From the NCBI GenBank assembly GCA_039091255.1, contig JAWCMQ010000001.1:124001-188000 (forward strand): a stretch of 64,000 nucleotides of DNA, in the 5' to 3' direction. This document shows, piece after piece, positions 50,920-59,105 of the stretch. The translations under genes were made by a program, and so were the position numbers. The notes beneath the pieces are model-generated. The model searched no databases. It was not told the DNA's origin and was given only the letters and a program-made list of their open reading frames with translations. This stretch comes from JAWCMQ01 sp039091255 (lineage in GTDB: Archaea; Aenigmatarchaeota; Aenigmatarchaeia; GW2011-AR5; JACRAC01). Every line of letters starts with the position of its first letter. Within the stretch, counting starts at the first letter, position 1.

Positions 50920-50945
50920 GCGAACGAATACACGCGGCGATAAAA

Positions 50946-51464
50946 ATGGCAGACACCCAACCGCTCCACCCTAACAGGAGCAAATACGCCCGTCCGGACT
51001 GGGACACATACTTCCTCGGCATAGTCCATGAAGTCGCGAAGCGCTCGACGTGCGATCGCGGCAGAGCAGCTTGCGTAGTCGTTAAGGACAAGCGCATCCT
51101 CGCTACGGGGTATGCGGGCTCACCCGTAGGCCAGCCGCACTGCGATGATGTAGGGCACATGATGCGTGATGTGATAGACGAGCAAGGCAACCTCTCCAAG
51201 CACTGCGTCCGGACTGTTCATGCCGAGCAGAACGCAATACTCCAAGCGGCAAAATTCGGCATTTCTCTCGATGGTGCGACCGTATATTGCAGCATGGAGC
51301 CCTGCTTTGCATGCACAAAAATGCTCATCAACGCAGGCGTGAAGCGCATCGTCTGTTCAAAGCGCTATCATGCCGCCGAAGTTTGCAGGCAGCTGCTCAA
51401 GGACGCTGGCATCGAGCTCATCGTGCTAAGCGAAGACGTCGAGCAATACGACGGGCAGAAATAA
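50946..51464 (+). CDS. dCMP deaminase (zinc-dependent)
   Basis: 172 residues converting dCMP to dUMP for dTTP synthesis. The zinc site is VHAEQNAI with CSMEPCFAC. The N-terminal part has YARPDWDTYFLGIVHEVAKRSTCDRGRAACVV, as in the family. The start ATG 50946 (MADTQPLH) fits the shared TATA element. Functionally linked to dTMP kinase at the window start. Confidence 0.92.
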   Translation: MADTQPLHPNRSKYARPDWDTYFLGIVHEVAKRSTCDRGRAACVVVKDKRILATGYAGSPVGQPHCDDVGHMMRDVIDEQGNLSKHCVRTVHAEQNAILQAAKFGISLDGATVYCSMEPCFACTKMLINAGVKRIVCSKRYHAAEVCRQLLKDAGIELIVLSEDVEQYDGQK

Positions 51465-51468
51465 AATT

Positions 51469-51545
51469 AACGAGCTCTTGCGAAATTCGGAAGCGAGCTA
51501 TGTTTTTATTTTAACGAGCCTGCGCAGGATTCGGAAGCGAGCTAT
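51469..51545. repeat. Two 33-bp direct repeats
   Basis: 51469-51501 and 51513-51545 both begin AACGAGC and end ATTCGGAAGCGAGCTAT, with about 27 of 33 bases the same. A T-rich stretch separates them (51502-51512). A third partial AACGAGCGAGG follows at about 51554. Located directly after dCMP deaminase; the T-rich parts may also terminate that transcript. Confidence 0.6.
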
Positions 51546-51722
51546 TTTAATTCAACGAGCGAGGACGAGGAGTAGTGCGCAGTAGGCTATTCTTCTCTCC
51601 TCCCTTCGTAGGAGCCTTTCGACGGTTTGCGCGTCGCCCTTTTGAGCAGAGTTGTCTGTGCACGAGACTTTTGGGTTTAGGTTTCAAGGAACTAGCATAA
51701 GCCTTGCGAAGCGGAAGAGCCG
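51546..51722. other. Spacer upstream of the lipoprotein gene, no gene seen
   Basis: About 180 nt with no coding or tRNA signal. Contains CCTCCCTTCGTAGGAG, a short hairpin near 51598-51613. Confidence 0.3.
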
Positions 51723-51736
51723 ATATATAAAATTTA
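51723..51736 (+). promoter_or_regulatory. TATA box of the lipoprotein gene
   Basis: ATATATAAAATTTA lies about 24-30 nt before ATG 51753. Confidence 0.55.
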
Positions 51737-51752
51737 AAGTGTTGGCTACACC

Positions 51753-52799
51753 ATGATGCATATGAAAGCGACTTTGTTTGTGGCGCTAGCTGCCGTTGTC
51801 GTCACAGCAGGTTGCATCGGCCAAATTTTCGAGTCAGGTCAGGCGCGGGAAAGTCTGGAGACGCTGCTGAAAGCCTCGGCTCTTAATCTGTCGAGCTTAG
51901 GCGGCTATTCTGCAATATATCAGTGGGAAAGGTTTCAGAACGAAGAGCAATACACCTATCAGATAGATGAAACTTTTTCTTGGGGCAACGTAAGCCAGCG
52001 TTTCACGTTTCAGAAGCCTTACGAAATCGATTTCCCAACCTACAAGTTCGGTGATTTAAGCTACATGTGCATTGAGGGCATTTGTAGCGACGCCTTGTGG
52101 CAACCTGATCCTGACCTTAGAAATTACAGCATGCGTATTATTACTGCGATCCTGGAAAATGCAGAAGCCCTGAAAGAAATGAAATACAAAGGAATAAGGA
52201 CAGTTGCAGGAAGAAATTGCCACGCCCTTGAGTTGGACGCTGAATTCGGAGGAGAGGAAATCTTACTCTTTCACTTTATTCCAATAACGATTGTCGAAGG
52301 CGAGAAACTTAGAATCGGAATCTGCATTGATCAGTCAAATGGCTTAGTGCTGAGTGGGAGCTTTGAAATGTTGAACAGTTCCGGCAACTTAACGGTTTTA
52401 AATCTTGAAGTTTCCGAAAAGCCACTTTACAGCCCATGGGAAGGAATCTACAACGACAGCTTGCCTGCCTATTGCCAGAGGGTGCTAATCAAAAATGGCA
52501 CGTGGTCTGCCGGCTTCGAGCAACCGCCTTCTCTCGACATTTCATTCGAAGTCATACATCCAGATGCTAACGTCAGTGAGATGTTACAAACGTTTAAAGT
52601 AGCCATACTTTTCCAAAATTCCGATACCGCACTGTTCGAAACTAAAGCAATCGGGTACCAAAGAAAAGAGATAGAGCTTTTGCTTGAGGCTGGGCAGAAT
52701 CCAGATATCGTGATAATTAAGCCGAAAGACTGCCCAAACATATTGTACAGTATTCACAAAAAGCAATGGTTCCCATCCGGACTTCCGATGGTCGGGTGA
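51753..52799 (+). CDS. Predicted lipoprotein, function unknown
   Basis: 348 residues. Signal peptide with lipobox VVVTAGC near residues 15-21. The mature part is beta-rich with many Asn-X-Ser/Thr sites and a few cysteines (CIEGIC). No family recognised. It appears more A/T-rich than surrounding housekeeping genes, which may mark recent acquisition. The end overlaps the M48 protease start by 34 nt, so the two form a unit. Confidence 0.65.
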   Translation: MMHMKATLFVALAAVVVTAGCIGQIFESGQARESLETLLKASALNLSSLGGYSAIYQWERFQNEEQYTYQIDETFSWGNVSQRFTFQKPYEIDFPTYKFGDLSYMCIEGICSDALWQPDPDLRNYSMRIITAILENAEALKEMKYKGIRTVAGRNCHALELDAEFGGEEILLFHFIPITIVEGEKLRIGICIDQSNGLVLSGSFEMLNSSGNLTVLNLEVSEKPLYSPWEGIYNDSLPAYCQRVLIKNGTWSAGFEQPPSLDISFEVIHPDANVSEMLQTFKVAILFQNSDTALFETKAIGYQRKEIELLLEAGQNPDIVIIKPKDCPNILYSIHKKQWFPSGLPMVG

Positions 52800-53827
52800 A
52801 ACATGTGGCGCAAAAAGAGACCAAACGGACTGCGATAAAAGTTCCGTGGACCCTTCGAATTAAAATTTGCGCTAGCCTTGTATTTGCGCTAGGAGTGTTA
52901 GGATTGGTCATAGCGGTCGTGCCAATAGCCGCATTGCCGTTCTTATTCATTATTTTCATAAGGCCGCGGAGTTACGGAATTCTTGTGCAGCGAAGCGATC
53001 ATCCGAAGCTTTTCCGCATGCTAAACGAAATTTCTAGAGACACTCGCGTAAAAATGCCTGATGAAGTTCTGCTGACGCCGTATACCGAGATAGGCGTCAG
53101 CGGCATTTTAAAGAAAAGGCTGACCATAGGGGTTGCGCTTCTAAGGAATCTGACGGTGGACGAGTTCAAAGCCGTCATTGCGCATGAGTTCGGCCATTTC
53201 TATGGGAAGGATACAGTTGTGGGAGGTATCTTGTGGAGAATAGGGTGGATTATGGAGAGGGTTTCGAAATTCGGAAAAGTGTGGTGGGAAGCATTTCCTT
53301 TCACCAATATTGCAGCTGTAGGCGGAATAATAATGATATTTTACTGGCTCTATCGCCTCTTCTACAGTATTGCAGTGCTGGCATATATGCGGATGTTTGA
53401 GTATAGGGCGGATTTCGTAGCTTCGGTGGTTGCGGGGAAGGAGAATTTCTGTAACGGGCTGCTCAATTACGCAGCTTTTGGAGTGTTTTTCGACACGGTT
53501 TGCTACACGTCTATAATAAGGTTGCTTGCTCAGAGGAAAATGTTTGTCAACGTGTACGAGGCTATTCACAATGCTTATCTTAAGGCGAACACGAATAAAA
53601 TCAAACGGATGGTGATTGAGAAAGAGAAGGCAAGCATATTCTCTACGCATCCGCCTTTGCGGAAACGGTTGGCGCGCTTCGGGAAAGCTCAAGCAGCGCG
53701 TAGGGGCAAGCCGGCAATGACGTTATTCAAAGACTATCGCACACTCGAAAGGGGCATGACACAGATACTAACGAATGTAATCCGTGCGCGCCTTGCTTAT
53801 GCTGCGCCTGCAGCTGGGCCGGCTTAG
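52766..53827 (+). CDS. M48-family membrane metalloprotease (HtpX-like)
   Basis: 353 residues. Two hydrophobic segments near 35-65, zinc motif VIAHEFGHFYG near residues 138-145, additional helices and third ligand in FEYRADFVAS. C-terminal THPPLRKRLARF is typical. HtpX-type enzymes remove misfolded membrane proteins. The start is uncertain: ATG 52766 lies within the lipoprotein gene, and in-frame GTG codons at 52796 and 52805 are alternatives. Confidence 0.85.
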   Translation: MVPIRTSDGRVKHVAQKETKRTAIKVPWTLRIKICASLVFALGVLGLVIAVVPIAALPFLFIIFIRPRSYGILVQRSDHPKLFRMLNEISRDTRVKMPDEVLLTPYTEIGVSGILKKRLTIGVALLRNLTVDEFKAVIAHEFGHFYGKDTVVGGILWRIGWIMERVSKFGKVWWEAFPFTNIAAVGGIIMIFYWLYRLFYSIAVLAYMRMFEYRADFVASVVAGKENFCNGLLNYAAFGVFFDTVCYTSIIRLLAQRKMFVNVYEAIHNAYLKANTNKIKRMVIEKEKASIFSTHPPLRKRLARFGKAQAARRGKPAMTLFKDYRTLERGMTQILTNVIRARLAYAAPAAGPA

Positions 53828-53864
53828 TTGTGCTTTTAAGGCTTTGAAGAGCAAATATTTTATT

Positions 53865-54257
53865 ATGCCAAAGCTTGTCCGAGTTGGATTTGCGATTCGC
53901 TTTGCGGCGTTCATTGTCGATTCGATTTTTCTGTTTTCTGTCGGGTTTGCGGCAGGCATGTTTGGCGCGGTTGTACCTGACTTGACTAATGTGCTCGTGA
54001 TTGCGTCTATTCCGGCCAGCATAGCGTATTTTGTGCTGCTGGAAGGATGGTGCGGCCAGACGATCGGGAAAAAAGTCGTGGGCATTTCGGTAGTGACAGA
54101 GCGGGGCAAGCCAATCGGGTACGCCAAAGCGCTTGTGCGCCGCATAGGCCTTCTGATACCTGTGTTTTCTATCATAGATGCATTGGCCATTTTGCGCGAA
54201 TCCCGGCAAAGGCTGTTCGACCAGGTCGCGGGAACGATTGTTGTGAGACGCAGGTAA
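53865..54257 (+). CDS. RDD-family membrane protein
   Basis: 130 residues, three membrane helices. Family features are IRFAAFIVDSIFLFSVG near the start, GQTIGKKVVGISVV in the middle and QRLFDQVAGTIVV at the end. Function is unknown; some relatives are linked to ion exchange. The start is ATG 53865 (MPKLVRVG), with TATA-like GGCTTTGAAG / TATTTTATT elements upstream. Confidence 0.82.
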   Translation: MPKLVRVGFAIRFAAFIVDSIFLFSVGFAAGMFGAVVPDLTNVLVIASIPASIAYFVLLEGWCGQTIGKKVVGISVVTERGKPIGYAKALVRRIGLLIPVFSIIDALAILRESRQRLFDQVAGTIVVRRR

Positions 54258-54287
54258 AATCTGCGGTTTGCGGCAAATCGTGGACAA

Positions 54288-54302
54288 TAGGTTAAATATT
54301 TT
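54288..54302 (+). promoter_or_regulatory. TATA box of the cysteine-rich protein gene
   Basis: GGTTAAATATTTTT predicts a transcript start near 54320, favouring ATG 54352 over ATG 54310. Confidence 0.4.
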
Positions 54303-54351
54303 TGCTGTTATGATAATACTTACTACACAGGTGCGGAGCATCACGAGTCCG

Positions 54352-57300
54352 ATGTGCGCAATAGGCCGAGAAGGCGGTATCCAGGCGCGCGCAGTTTTCT
54401 TTGACCAGCGAAGCCGCTTTATATGCTTCGTTCTATTTGCAATCGCCATTGCAGCAATTTTTTCCGCTCCTGCGTTCGGGGAATTCGCGCTGACCGATAT
54501 CGGGTGCTCTCAAGCTCCTCTCGCGGGAGGCATATCTGCTCCGGCCGAAGCGCTTGCTGGGCAACCGGTAATCGTCAACTACACCGTAAGCGGAATTTCG
54601 CTGCAGCCTACCGGCGAGGTTTGCGGCGAGTGCGTGCGGCAGGAGGAGTATTGCGCACAAACCGAGCGCTATGCCTGCAATTGCAGGCGAGAAACGAAAA
54701 AATGCAACTGTAGGCAAGAGCAATACGAATGCAACTGCCGGACGGAGCAGAAGGCATGCAACTGCCGGAAGGTATGTTCCGCATATGGCCAGTACGAGTG
54801 CGGAAGCTACTATGATTCCTGCTGCGCCAAGGCATCTTACCAATATCGGTGCTGCAGATACAGGGTGCTAGGCCTTTGCGTGTGGTGGGGGACGTGCACC
54901 AGCTACAAATGCGTAGGATGCCGGAAGCCGCAGTACTGCTCAGGCTGTGTCTCATACAAGCAAGTTTGCGACACATGCACTTACCGTGTTTGCGATACGT
55001 GCGAAAGGACGGTTTGTGACACTTGTAGCTACAATGTCTGCGATACGTGTGAAGCCTGCGTGCGCACAGCATGGCGAGAAGTCAGCGTGCCATGCAAATG
55101 GAAATGGCAGTGGCATTTCGTAGCCGAATTGCAAACAACGAACGGTTCTGCTACCCCCAGAGATATGGCAAAGAAGAGCGAAAAGTATTTCATCGCTGCG
55201 CAAGGCGGGACCGAATTCAAGCAAATTACTGAATCGGATAGCGTATGCCTGCCAATAAAATCCGACGAGTGTCCCGTGAAGGGGAACTTTTCATTTTCCG
55301 AGGAGGCGGCGTTCAATCGCGGCAATTACACGATAGCAATGCTGCTATCTGACACCGTTTCCGGCGTGAAATCCTACGTGTGGAGCACGATACTTGTGAA
55401 GGCCAAGAGCATAGCTACACCATTCGCGCAGCAAGCCGGGGGCACGTCCAGATCTGAAGGCCAAAGCGGAGAGGCGGCAGCGCTTCTTGTTGGCAGCATA
55501 AGCGCAGCCGGAGCATCTGCGTATATTTTCAGGAGGCGCATCATACAAGCGATTTCTCCAAAGCTCGCAGAAACGATTTCCGGCGGCAGATTCATCACTG
55601 GCGTGGCTCGTTGCGCCAACCGCGTAAGGGTTGTCGCGACTAACAGCGTGAAGCAGTTGGTTGGGGTCATTCGCAACACCTACGTCAGCGAGCGTGTCGT
55701 TGCGCGCGAAACCAGCAGGCAGCTTATCGGAATTGAGCGTGCGACTGTGCAGATCGGGCAACCTGCGCCTCGCTCGACGGGATTCGGCGCCGCGCAGTTC
55801 GGGGTGGCATGGGCGAATCCGAGCGCCGGAGGCGCGCAAACTCAGCCAAGATCTCTCTGGGATTCTTTTACAGGCGCACTCAGCGGCCTGGGCAAGGCGA
55901 TATCAGGCTTTGCGCATGACCAGTGGAATTATTGGTCGTCAGTAGGCGATTCGGTCATGAAGGGCGATTTAAAAGGAGCTGGCGAGAAGCTCGTCGCCGG
56001 CGCTCTCTCAGCTGGAGCATTCGTAGTTGATACTGTTAAAAATCACTGGAAGGAGATCGCGGTTGGAGTTGCGATTGGTGCAGCGCTCGTGGTGGCTGCA
56101 CCAATTGCGATACCTGCCATCGCAACGGCTTTGGGCGTTTCGGCGGGTACCGTAACAGCAGTCGTAACAGCGGCGGGCGTTGCTGCAGTCGGTTATTATG
56201 CCGCTTCACGATACGGCCCTATCCTGAACGAAATCAATGACAGCTGTGATTGGAGGGGCGCAACCGACCGATGTGCACAATTACGGAGCGAACTGGGGCA
56301 GAACGCCTTGGCTGACGGGGCAATACTGGGCGGCTCTATCGGTCTCGGCAAAGTTCTTTCTCCGGTCGTTGGAACTGCTCTGGCAAGGCGCATACCCGTG
56401 GAAGGACTGACGGATGATGCGGCAAGGGAGACGTACAGACTCGCGACACAAGAAATCGGAAGGACAGGCGGATATGGCCAATACAAGCGGATCGTGGTAA
56501 CAGATGGTCGAGAGCTCCCGGAGCTCGCAAACAGTAGAGGTGCCGTTACACCGGATGGAACGCTGTACCTGAACAAAGATTTTCTTGCGGACTGGATAAT
56601 GCATCCTGGAATATTCGACTGGCACGAAACTGGCCACAGAGCAATCACTACCGGATTGGCAAAGGCTGAACCAAGTATCGTTGCTAAGACCAATGCCGGT
56701 ACTGCTAAATCAGGTCCCATCATAGAAGTTGCGGCAGATAAAGTCGCATACCAACTCGGAGGCGCCAAATATGCAGCCGGTTGGCAGAAGTACAGGTCCG
56801 TGCTGATAAAGCATTACATAGAGAATCCACCTGTCGTGGGCATCTGGCCACATGAGGAAGTTGAGATAGCTGCGTGGCTTTATGTTGTACACAAGAATAT
56901 CGGAAGAAATGATATCGCAACGGATCTGATGTCTTCCGTGGTGAGGAGCAACTCGGAAGATGGAGTGCAGCTGTTCAATGCAATAGTTGCAAAGTTCCAG
57001 CGCGCATGGACCAAGACTAGCATCGCCGTTCCGCCGGACGCCGTGCCAGCTTCATTTGGAAACTCTATAAAGGGCGCAAGAAACGAAAGCGTCTGCACGG
57101 AACTTGGACGCCATGGCTACGGCGGGACGTTCGCTCCGCTTTTCTGGTGCCTGCGCGAGTGGAAGAAGTCGACACTGGAAAAGGCACAATTCGAAAAGCG
57201 CTTCGACTATATCCGTCGCCTTCCTCATGGCTATGATTTGTACCGGCATGGTGTCAAATCTGGGATCCTGATACCTATAGGCAAAAACAAATGGAAGATA

Positions 57301-57360
57301 AACAGGACGAGATTGAAAGAAATAGAAAAGCAATCCCGCAAGCTGAAGCTTTGTCTTTAA
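54352..57360 (+). CDS. Giant cysteine-rich exported protein with C-terminal HExxH domain
   Basis: About 1000 residues from ATG 54352; an earlier ATG at 54310 would be upstream of the predicted transcript start. A signal sequence (FICFVLFAIAIAAIFSAPAFG) is followed by a beta region, then about 165 residues with dozens of cysteines: CNCR repeats (54673-54770) and four VCDTC repeats (54964-55059). A membrane-like segment lies near 55486-55545 (LLVGSISAAGASAYIF), a long hydrophobic region at 56056-56205, then a C-terminal domain with WHETGH (bases 56622-56636) and EVAADKVAY, a zinc-peptidase-like arrangement. No family recognised overall. Confidence 0.72.
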   Translation: MCAIGREGGIQARAVFFDQRSRFICFVLFAIAIAAIFSAPAFGEFALTDIGCSQAPLAGGISAPAEALAGQPVIVNYTVSGISLQPTGEVCGECVRQEEYCAQTERYACNCRRETKKCNCRQEQYECNCRTEQKACNCRKVCSAYGQYECGSYYDSCCAKASYQYRCCRYRVLGLCVWWGTCTSYKCVGCRKPQYCSGCVSYKQVCDTCTYRVCDTCERTVCDTCSYNVCDTCEACVRTAWREVSVPCKWKWQWHFVAELQTTNGSATPRDMAKKSEKYFIAAQGGTEFKQITESDSVCLPIKSDECPVKGNFSFSEEAAFNRGNYTIAMLLSDTVSGVKSYVWSTILVKAKSIATPFAQQAGGTSRSEGQSGEAAALLVGSISAAGASAYIFRRRIIQAISPKLAETISGGRFITGVARCANRVRVVATNSVKQLVGVIRNTYVSERVVARETSRQLIGIERATVQIGQPAPRSTGFGAAQFGVAWANPSAGGAQTQPRSLWDSFTGALSGLGKAISGFAHDQWNYWSSVGDSVMKGDLKGAGEKLVAGALSAGAFVVDTVKNHWKEIAVGVAIGAALVVAAPIAIPAIATALGVSAGTVTAVVTAAGVAAVGYYAASRYGPILNEINDSCDWRGATDRCAQLRSELGQNALADGAILGGSIGLGKVLSPVVGTALARRIPVEGLTDDAARETYRLATQEIGRTGGYGQYKRIVVTDGRELPELANSRGAVTPDGTLYLNKDFLADWIMHPGIFDWHETGHRAITTGLAKAEPSIVAKTNAGTAKSGPIIEVAADKVAYQLGGAKYAAGWQKYRSVLIKHYIENPPVVGIWPHEEVEIAAWLYVVHKNIGRNDIATDLMSSVVRSNSEDGVQLFNAIVAKFQRAWTKTSIAVPPDAVPASFGNSIKGARNESVCTELGRHGYGGTFAPLFWCLREWKKSTLEKAQFEKRFDYIRRLPHGYDLYRHGVKSGILIPIGKNKWKINRTRLKEIEKQSRKLKLCL
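54673..54770 (+). repeat. CNCR repeats in the cysteine-rich protein
   Basis: Four units of 9-10 residues, each ending in CNCR, separated by Glu/Lys/Gln-rich spacers. Confidence 0.8.
54964..55059 (+). repeat. Four 24-bp repeats coding VCDTC units
   Basis: Units of exactly 8 codons starting at 54964, 54988, 55012 and 55036, each encoding VCDTC plus three variable residues. Base differences between units are mostly synonymous in the core. Confidence 0.85.
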
Positions 57361-57617
57361 CAGTGACGGCAACAACGTTCGAAAACTTTTCCCGTTGTTC
57401 TGGGATAAGGCGCAGGTGATATGAATGCACGTTGAGACGCAAACAGGCTACATAAAAACATTATATTCAGGCGGTGCTTCTGACATGCGCTGGCTTGTTC
57501 ATCCTGATCACCGGCATCGTCTTTCCTGCGCGCGTTATATCGCCGCGATGTTATAGCTTTAGCTCTTCTCGAATTCTGGCATGAACCGAGTCGTCGCCAA
57601 AGACATTAAAATCAAAT
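57361..57617. other. Spacer after the cysteine-rich gene, no gene seen
   Basis: 257 nt. It begins with an AACAACG / CGTTGTT hairpin at 57371-57399 that may end the preceding transcript. Scattered TATA-like elements (CATTATATTC, GTTATA) are present, but no reading frame or tRNA was found. Confidence 0.35.
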
Positions 57618-57842
57618 TCATTCCGAAAACCTGCCGCCGCAAATCGACTTGTAAGAATAAAACATGATGGCAGCCACGATGGCAATCACAGGCACTGCCC
57701 ACGCAAGGACAATCGATGCATTTGATTCTCCGCCAGCCGTCGCTGTGGCGGTGACGCTTGGCACAAAAACCGTGAACACCAGCATAAGGACGAATATCGC
57801 AAAAACCGCCGTCAGAAGCCGCTGTGAATCTAGCTTTTGCAT
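57618..57842 (-). CDS. Small exported or membrane protein
   Basis: 74 residues from ATG 57842 (MQKLDSQRLL). Two hydrophobic segments (LLTAVFAIFVLMLVFTVFV and IVLAWAVPVIAIVAAIMFY) flank an Ala/Thr/Gly-rich loop. This resembles small archaeal membrane proteins or pilin-like subunits. It begins 4 nt after the stop of the larger membrane protein gene and is probably co-transcribed. Confidence 0.6.
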   Translation of the reverse strand: MQKLDSQRLLTAVFAIFVLMLVFTVFVPSVTATATAGGESNASIVLAWAVPVIAIVAAIMFYSYKSICGGRFSE

Positions 57843-57846
57843 GCCA

Positions 57847-58716
57847 TCACTTCCCTCTCTTTTTCTTGTGCGGTCGCCCTCCAACGAAACCGGCAGCAGC
57901 AAGCACCGCGCCTGCAGCGACGGCCGCAACGAGGCTGCTCGAGAGCGCACCGAAAAGGCTGCTCAGCAACGAAGCAAGCTCAGGGTTTGCAGCCGCCTCA
58001 GCGGAAATTATACCCTTTGCTGCTGCTATCGCGGCATAGGACACGGCACCAGACACAATAGCTTCTATGCCTAGTTGACGCAACACTCCAAACAGCTCGC
58101 GCGTGCCGAGTGCTATCAGCGCCAGCCCGGCGATGATACCGACCACTGACCAGAGCATAAGAGCTTTAAAAAAGGCATTCGCTTGGCTCGAAATCGCTGC
58201 CATTGCCTTCTCCTGCTCCGGAAGCTGGCTCATGCAGGACAAAAAGTCGCAAGGGTATTCTTTGTGGTAAGCATAATCGAAGATGCCTACGGCTACAAGC
58301 CTCTTAAGCCCTCCTGCGTCGGCTGCGGCAACATCCGAGCAACGCATCGTGGCATTTGGAAAGCCGGATCGGACATCAGCAAGGTTAAAAGTTTCGGCGC
58401 NNNNNNNNNNNNNNNNNNNNNNNNNNNNNNNNNNNNNNNNNNNNNNNNNNNNNNNNNNNNNNNNNNNNNNNNNNNNNNNNNNNNNNNNNNNNNNNNNNNT
58501 TATGCGCTGGCAATGCGCCGCTACCTCAGACTTGACAGCAGAAACGTCGTGCGCGCTCATGTTTGGAATTTGCTGCAAGATTGTGCTGGAAACTGCAGGC
58601 TGAAGGTTGCCATAGTCCGTAAACTGCGCCAAGCCGGCGGCCATGACAAGCGCAACCAAAAACAGCGTAAACAGGAGCCCGCCAACAACCTTGCAAGCCG
58701 CTGAAAGAAGCGTCAT
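57847..58716 (-). CDS. Membrane protein interrupted by assembly gap
   Basis: From ATG 58716 (MTLLSAACKVV). An N-terminal membrane helix, an extracytoplasmic region interrupted by 99 N, then cysteines (MRCSD, YPCDFLSC) and three further hydrophobic stretches, ending in KKKRGK. Some 290 residues if the gap size were true, which it need not be. No family recognised. The upstream in-frame start at 58812 is less likely. Confidence 0.6.
   Translation of the reverse strand: MTLLSAACKVVGGLLFTLFLVALVMAAGLAQFTDYGNLQPAVSSTILQQIPNMSAHDVSAVKSEVAAHCQRIXXXXXXXXXXXXXXXXXXXXXXXXXXXXXXXXXXAETFNLADVRSGFPNATMRCSDVAAADAGGLKRLVAVGIFDYAYHKEYPCDFLSCMSQLPEQEKAMAAISSQANAFFKALMLWSVVGIIAGLALIALGTRELFGVLRQLGIEAIVSGAVSYAAIAAAKGIISAEAAANPELASLLSSLFGALSSSLVAAVAAGAVLAAAGFVGGRPHKKKRGK
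58401..58499. other. Assembly gap, 99 N
   Basis: Placeholder gap inside a membrane-protein gene. The flanks do not repeat one another. Confidence 0.99.
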
Positions 58717-58862
58717 ACGCACACTATAGCGCCGTGAAATATAAGCTTGCTTCTTAAGCATCGCCCGCGTTATATGCGCAACCTGAGAAGCGTTAGGCGT
58801 AAAGCAAAGCATTTATGTCCATCGGCGCCAATGCTTTCTTGCAGGTTGCGCCTGTAGTCTAA

Positions 58863-58923
58863 AGGCCCTTTCCGAGGGAAAGCCCTGGGAAAGGAACGGA
58901 GCTATCAGCTGCTAGCCGGAAAA
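58863..58923 (+). other. tRNA-Gly intron 1 (D-loop), 61 nt, diverged family intron
   Basis: Opens AGGCCCTTTCC and has AAAGCCCTGGGAAAGG and GGAGCTATCAGC, diverged forms of the core and of the GGAGCTGTCAGC segment in the Lys and Glu introns. Confidence 0.72.
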
Positions 58924-58936
58924 TGGTAGGACATCA

Positions 58937-58960
58937 AGCCTTGGAACACTGAGCGTGTAA
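58937..58960 (+). other. tRNA-Gly intron 2 (29/30), 24 nt
   Basis: Anticodon-stem intron. Its CTTGGAA is complementary to the exon anticodon-loop sequence TTCCAAG, which could form the central helix of the splice site. Confidence 0.75.
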
Positions 58961-59074
58961 GCCTTCCAAGCTGATTATCCGGGTTCGAATCCCGGCGGGC
59001 GCATTCGTGATTTTCTGAAAAGGCTGCAGCATGCTTTCTAGGCCGACCTCTCGATTTTCTGAAAGCACCAAAAA

Positions 59075-59084
59075 GCATATATAG
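59075..59084 (+). promoter_or_regulatory. TATA box of the small membrane protein gene
   Basis: GCATATATAG, about 27 nt before ATG 59106. Confidence 0.55.
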
Positions 59085-59105
59085 AGGCCCGACGAGCTTG
59101 ATTCC

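Larger units (their letters stand above)
58848..59003 (+). tRNA. tRNA-Gly(UCC) with two introns (D-loop and 29/30)
   Basis: Acceptor GCGCCTG (58848-58854) pairs with CGGGCGC (58996-59002), one G-U, discriminator A. D stem GTCT (58857-58860) pairs with GGAC (58929-58932) after a 61-nt D-loop intron. Anticodon stem TCA (58934-58936) and GC (58961-58962) are separated by a 24-nt intron; then CTTCCAA with anticodon TCC, GCTGA, a 4-nt variable loop and T arm CCGGG TTCGAAT CCCGG. The spliced anticodon arm is the classic archaeal tRNA-Gly sequence. A weak TATA-like GCATTTATG is about 35 nt upstream. Confidence 0.87.

Noticed and set aside
59009..59070. Two GATTTTCTGAAA repeats after tRNA-Gly considered as a C/D box RNA
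   Set aside because: CTGA is present but there are no proper RTGATGA boxes at suitable spacing.
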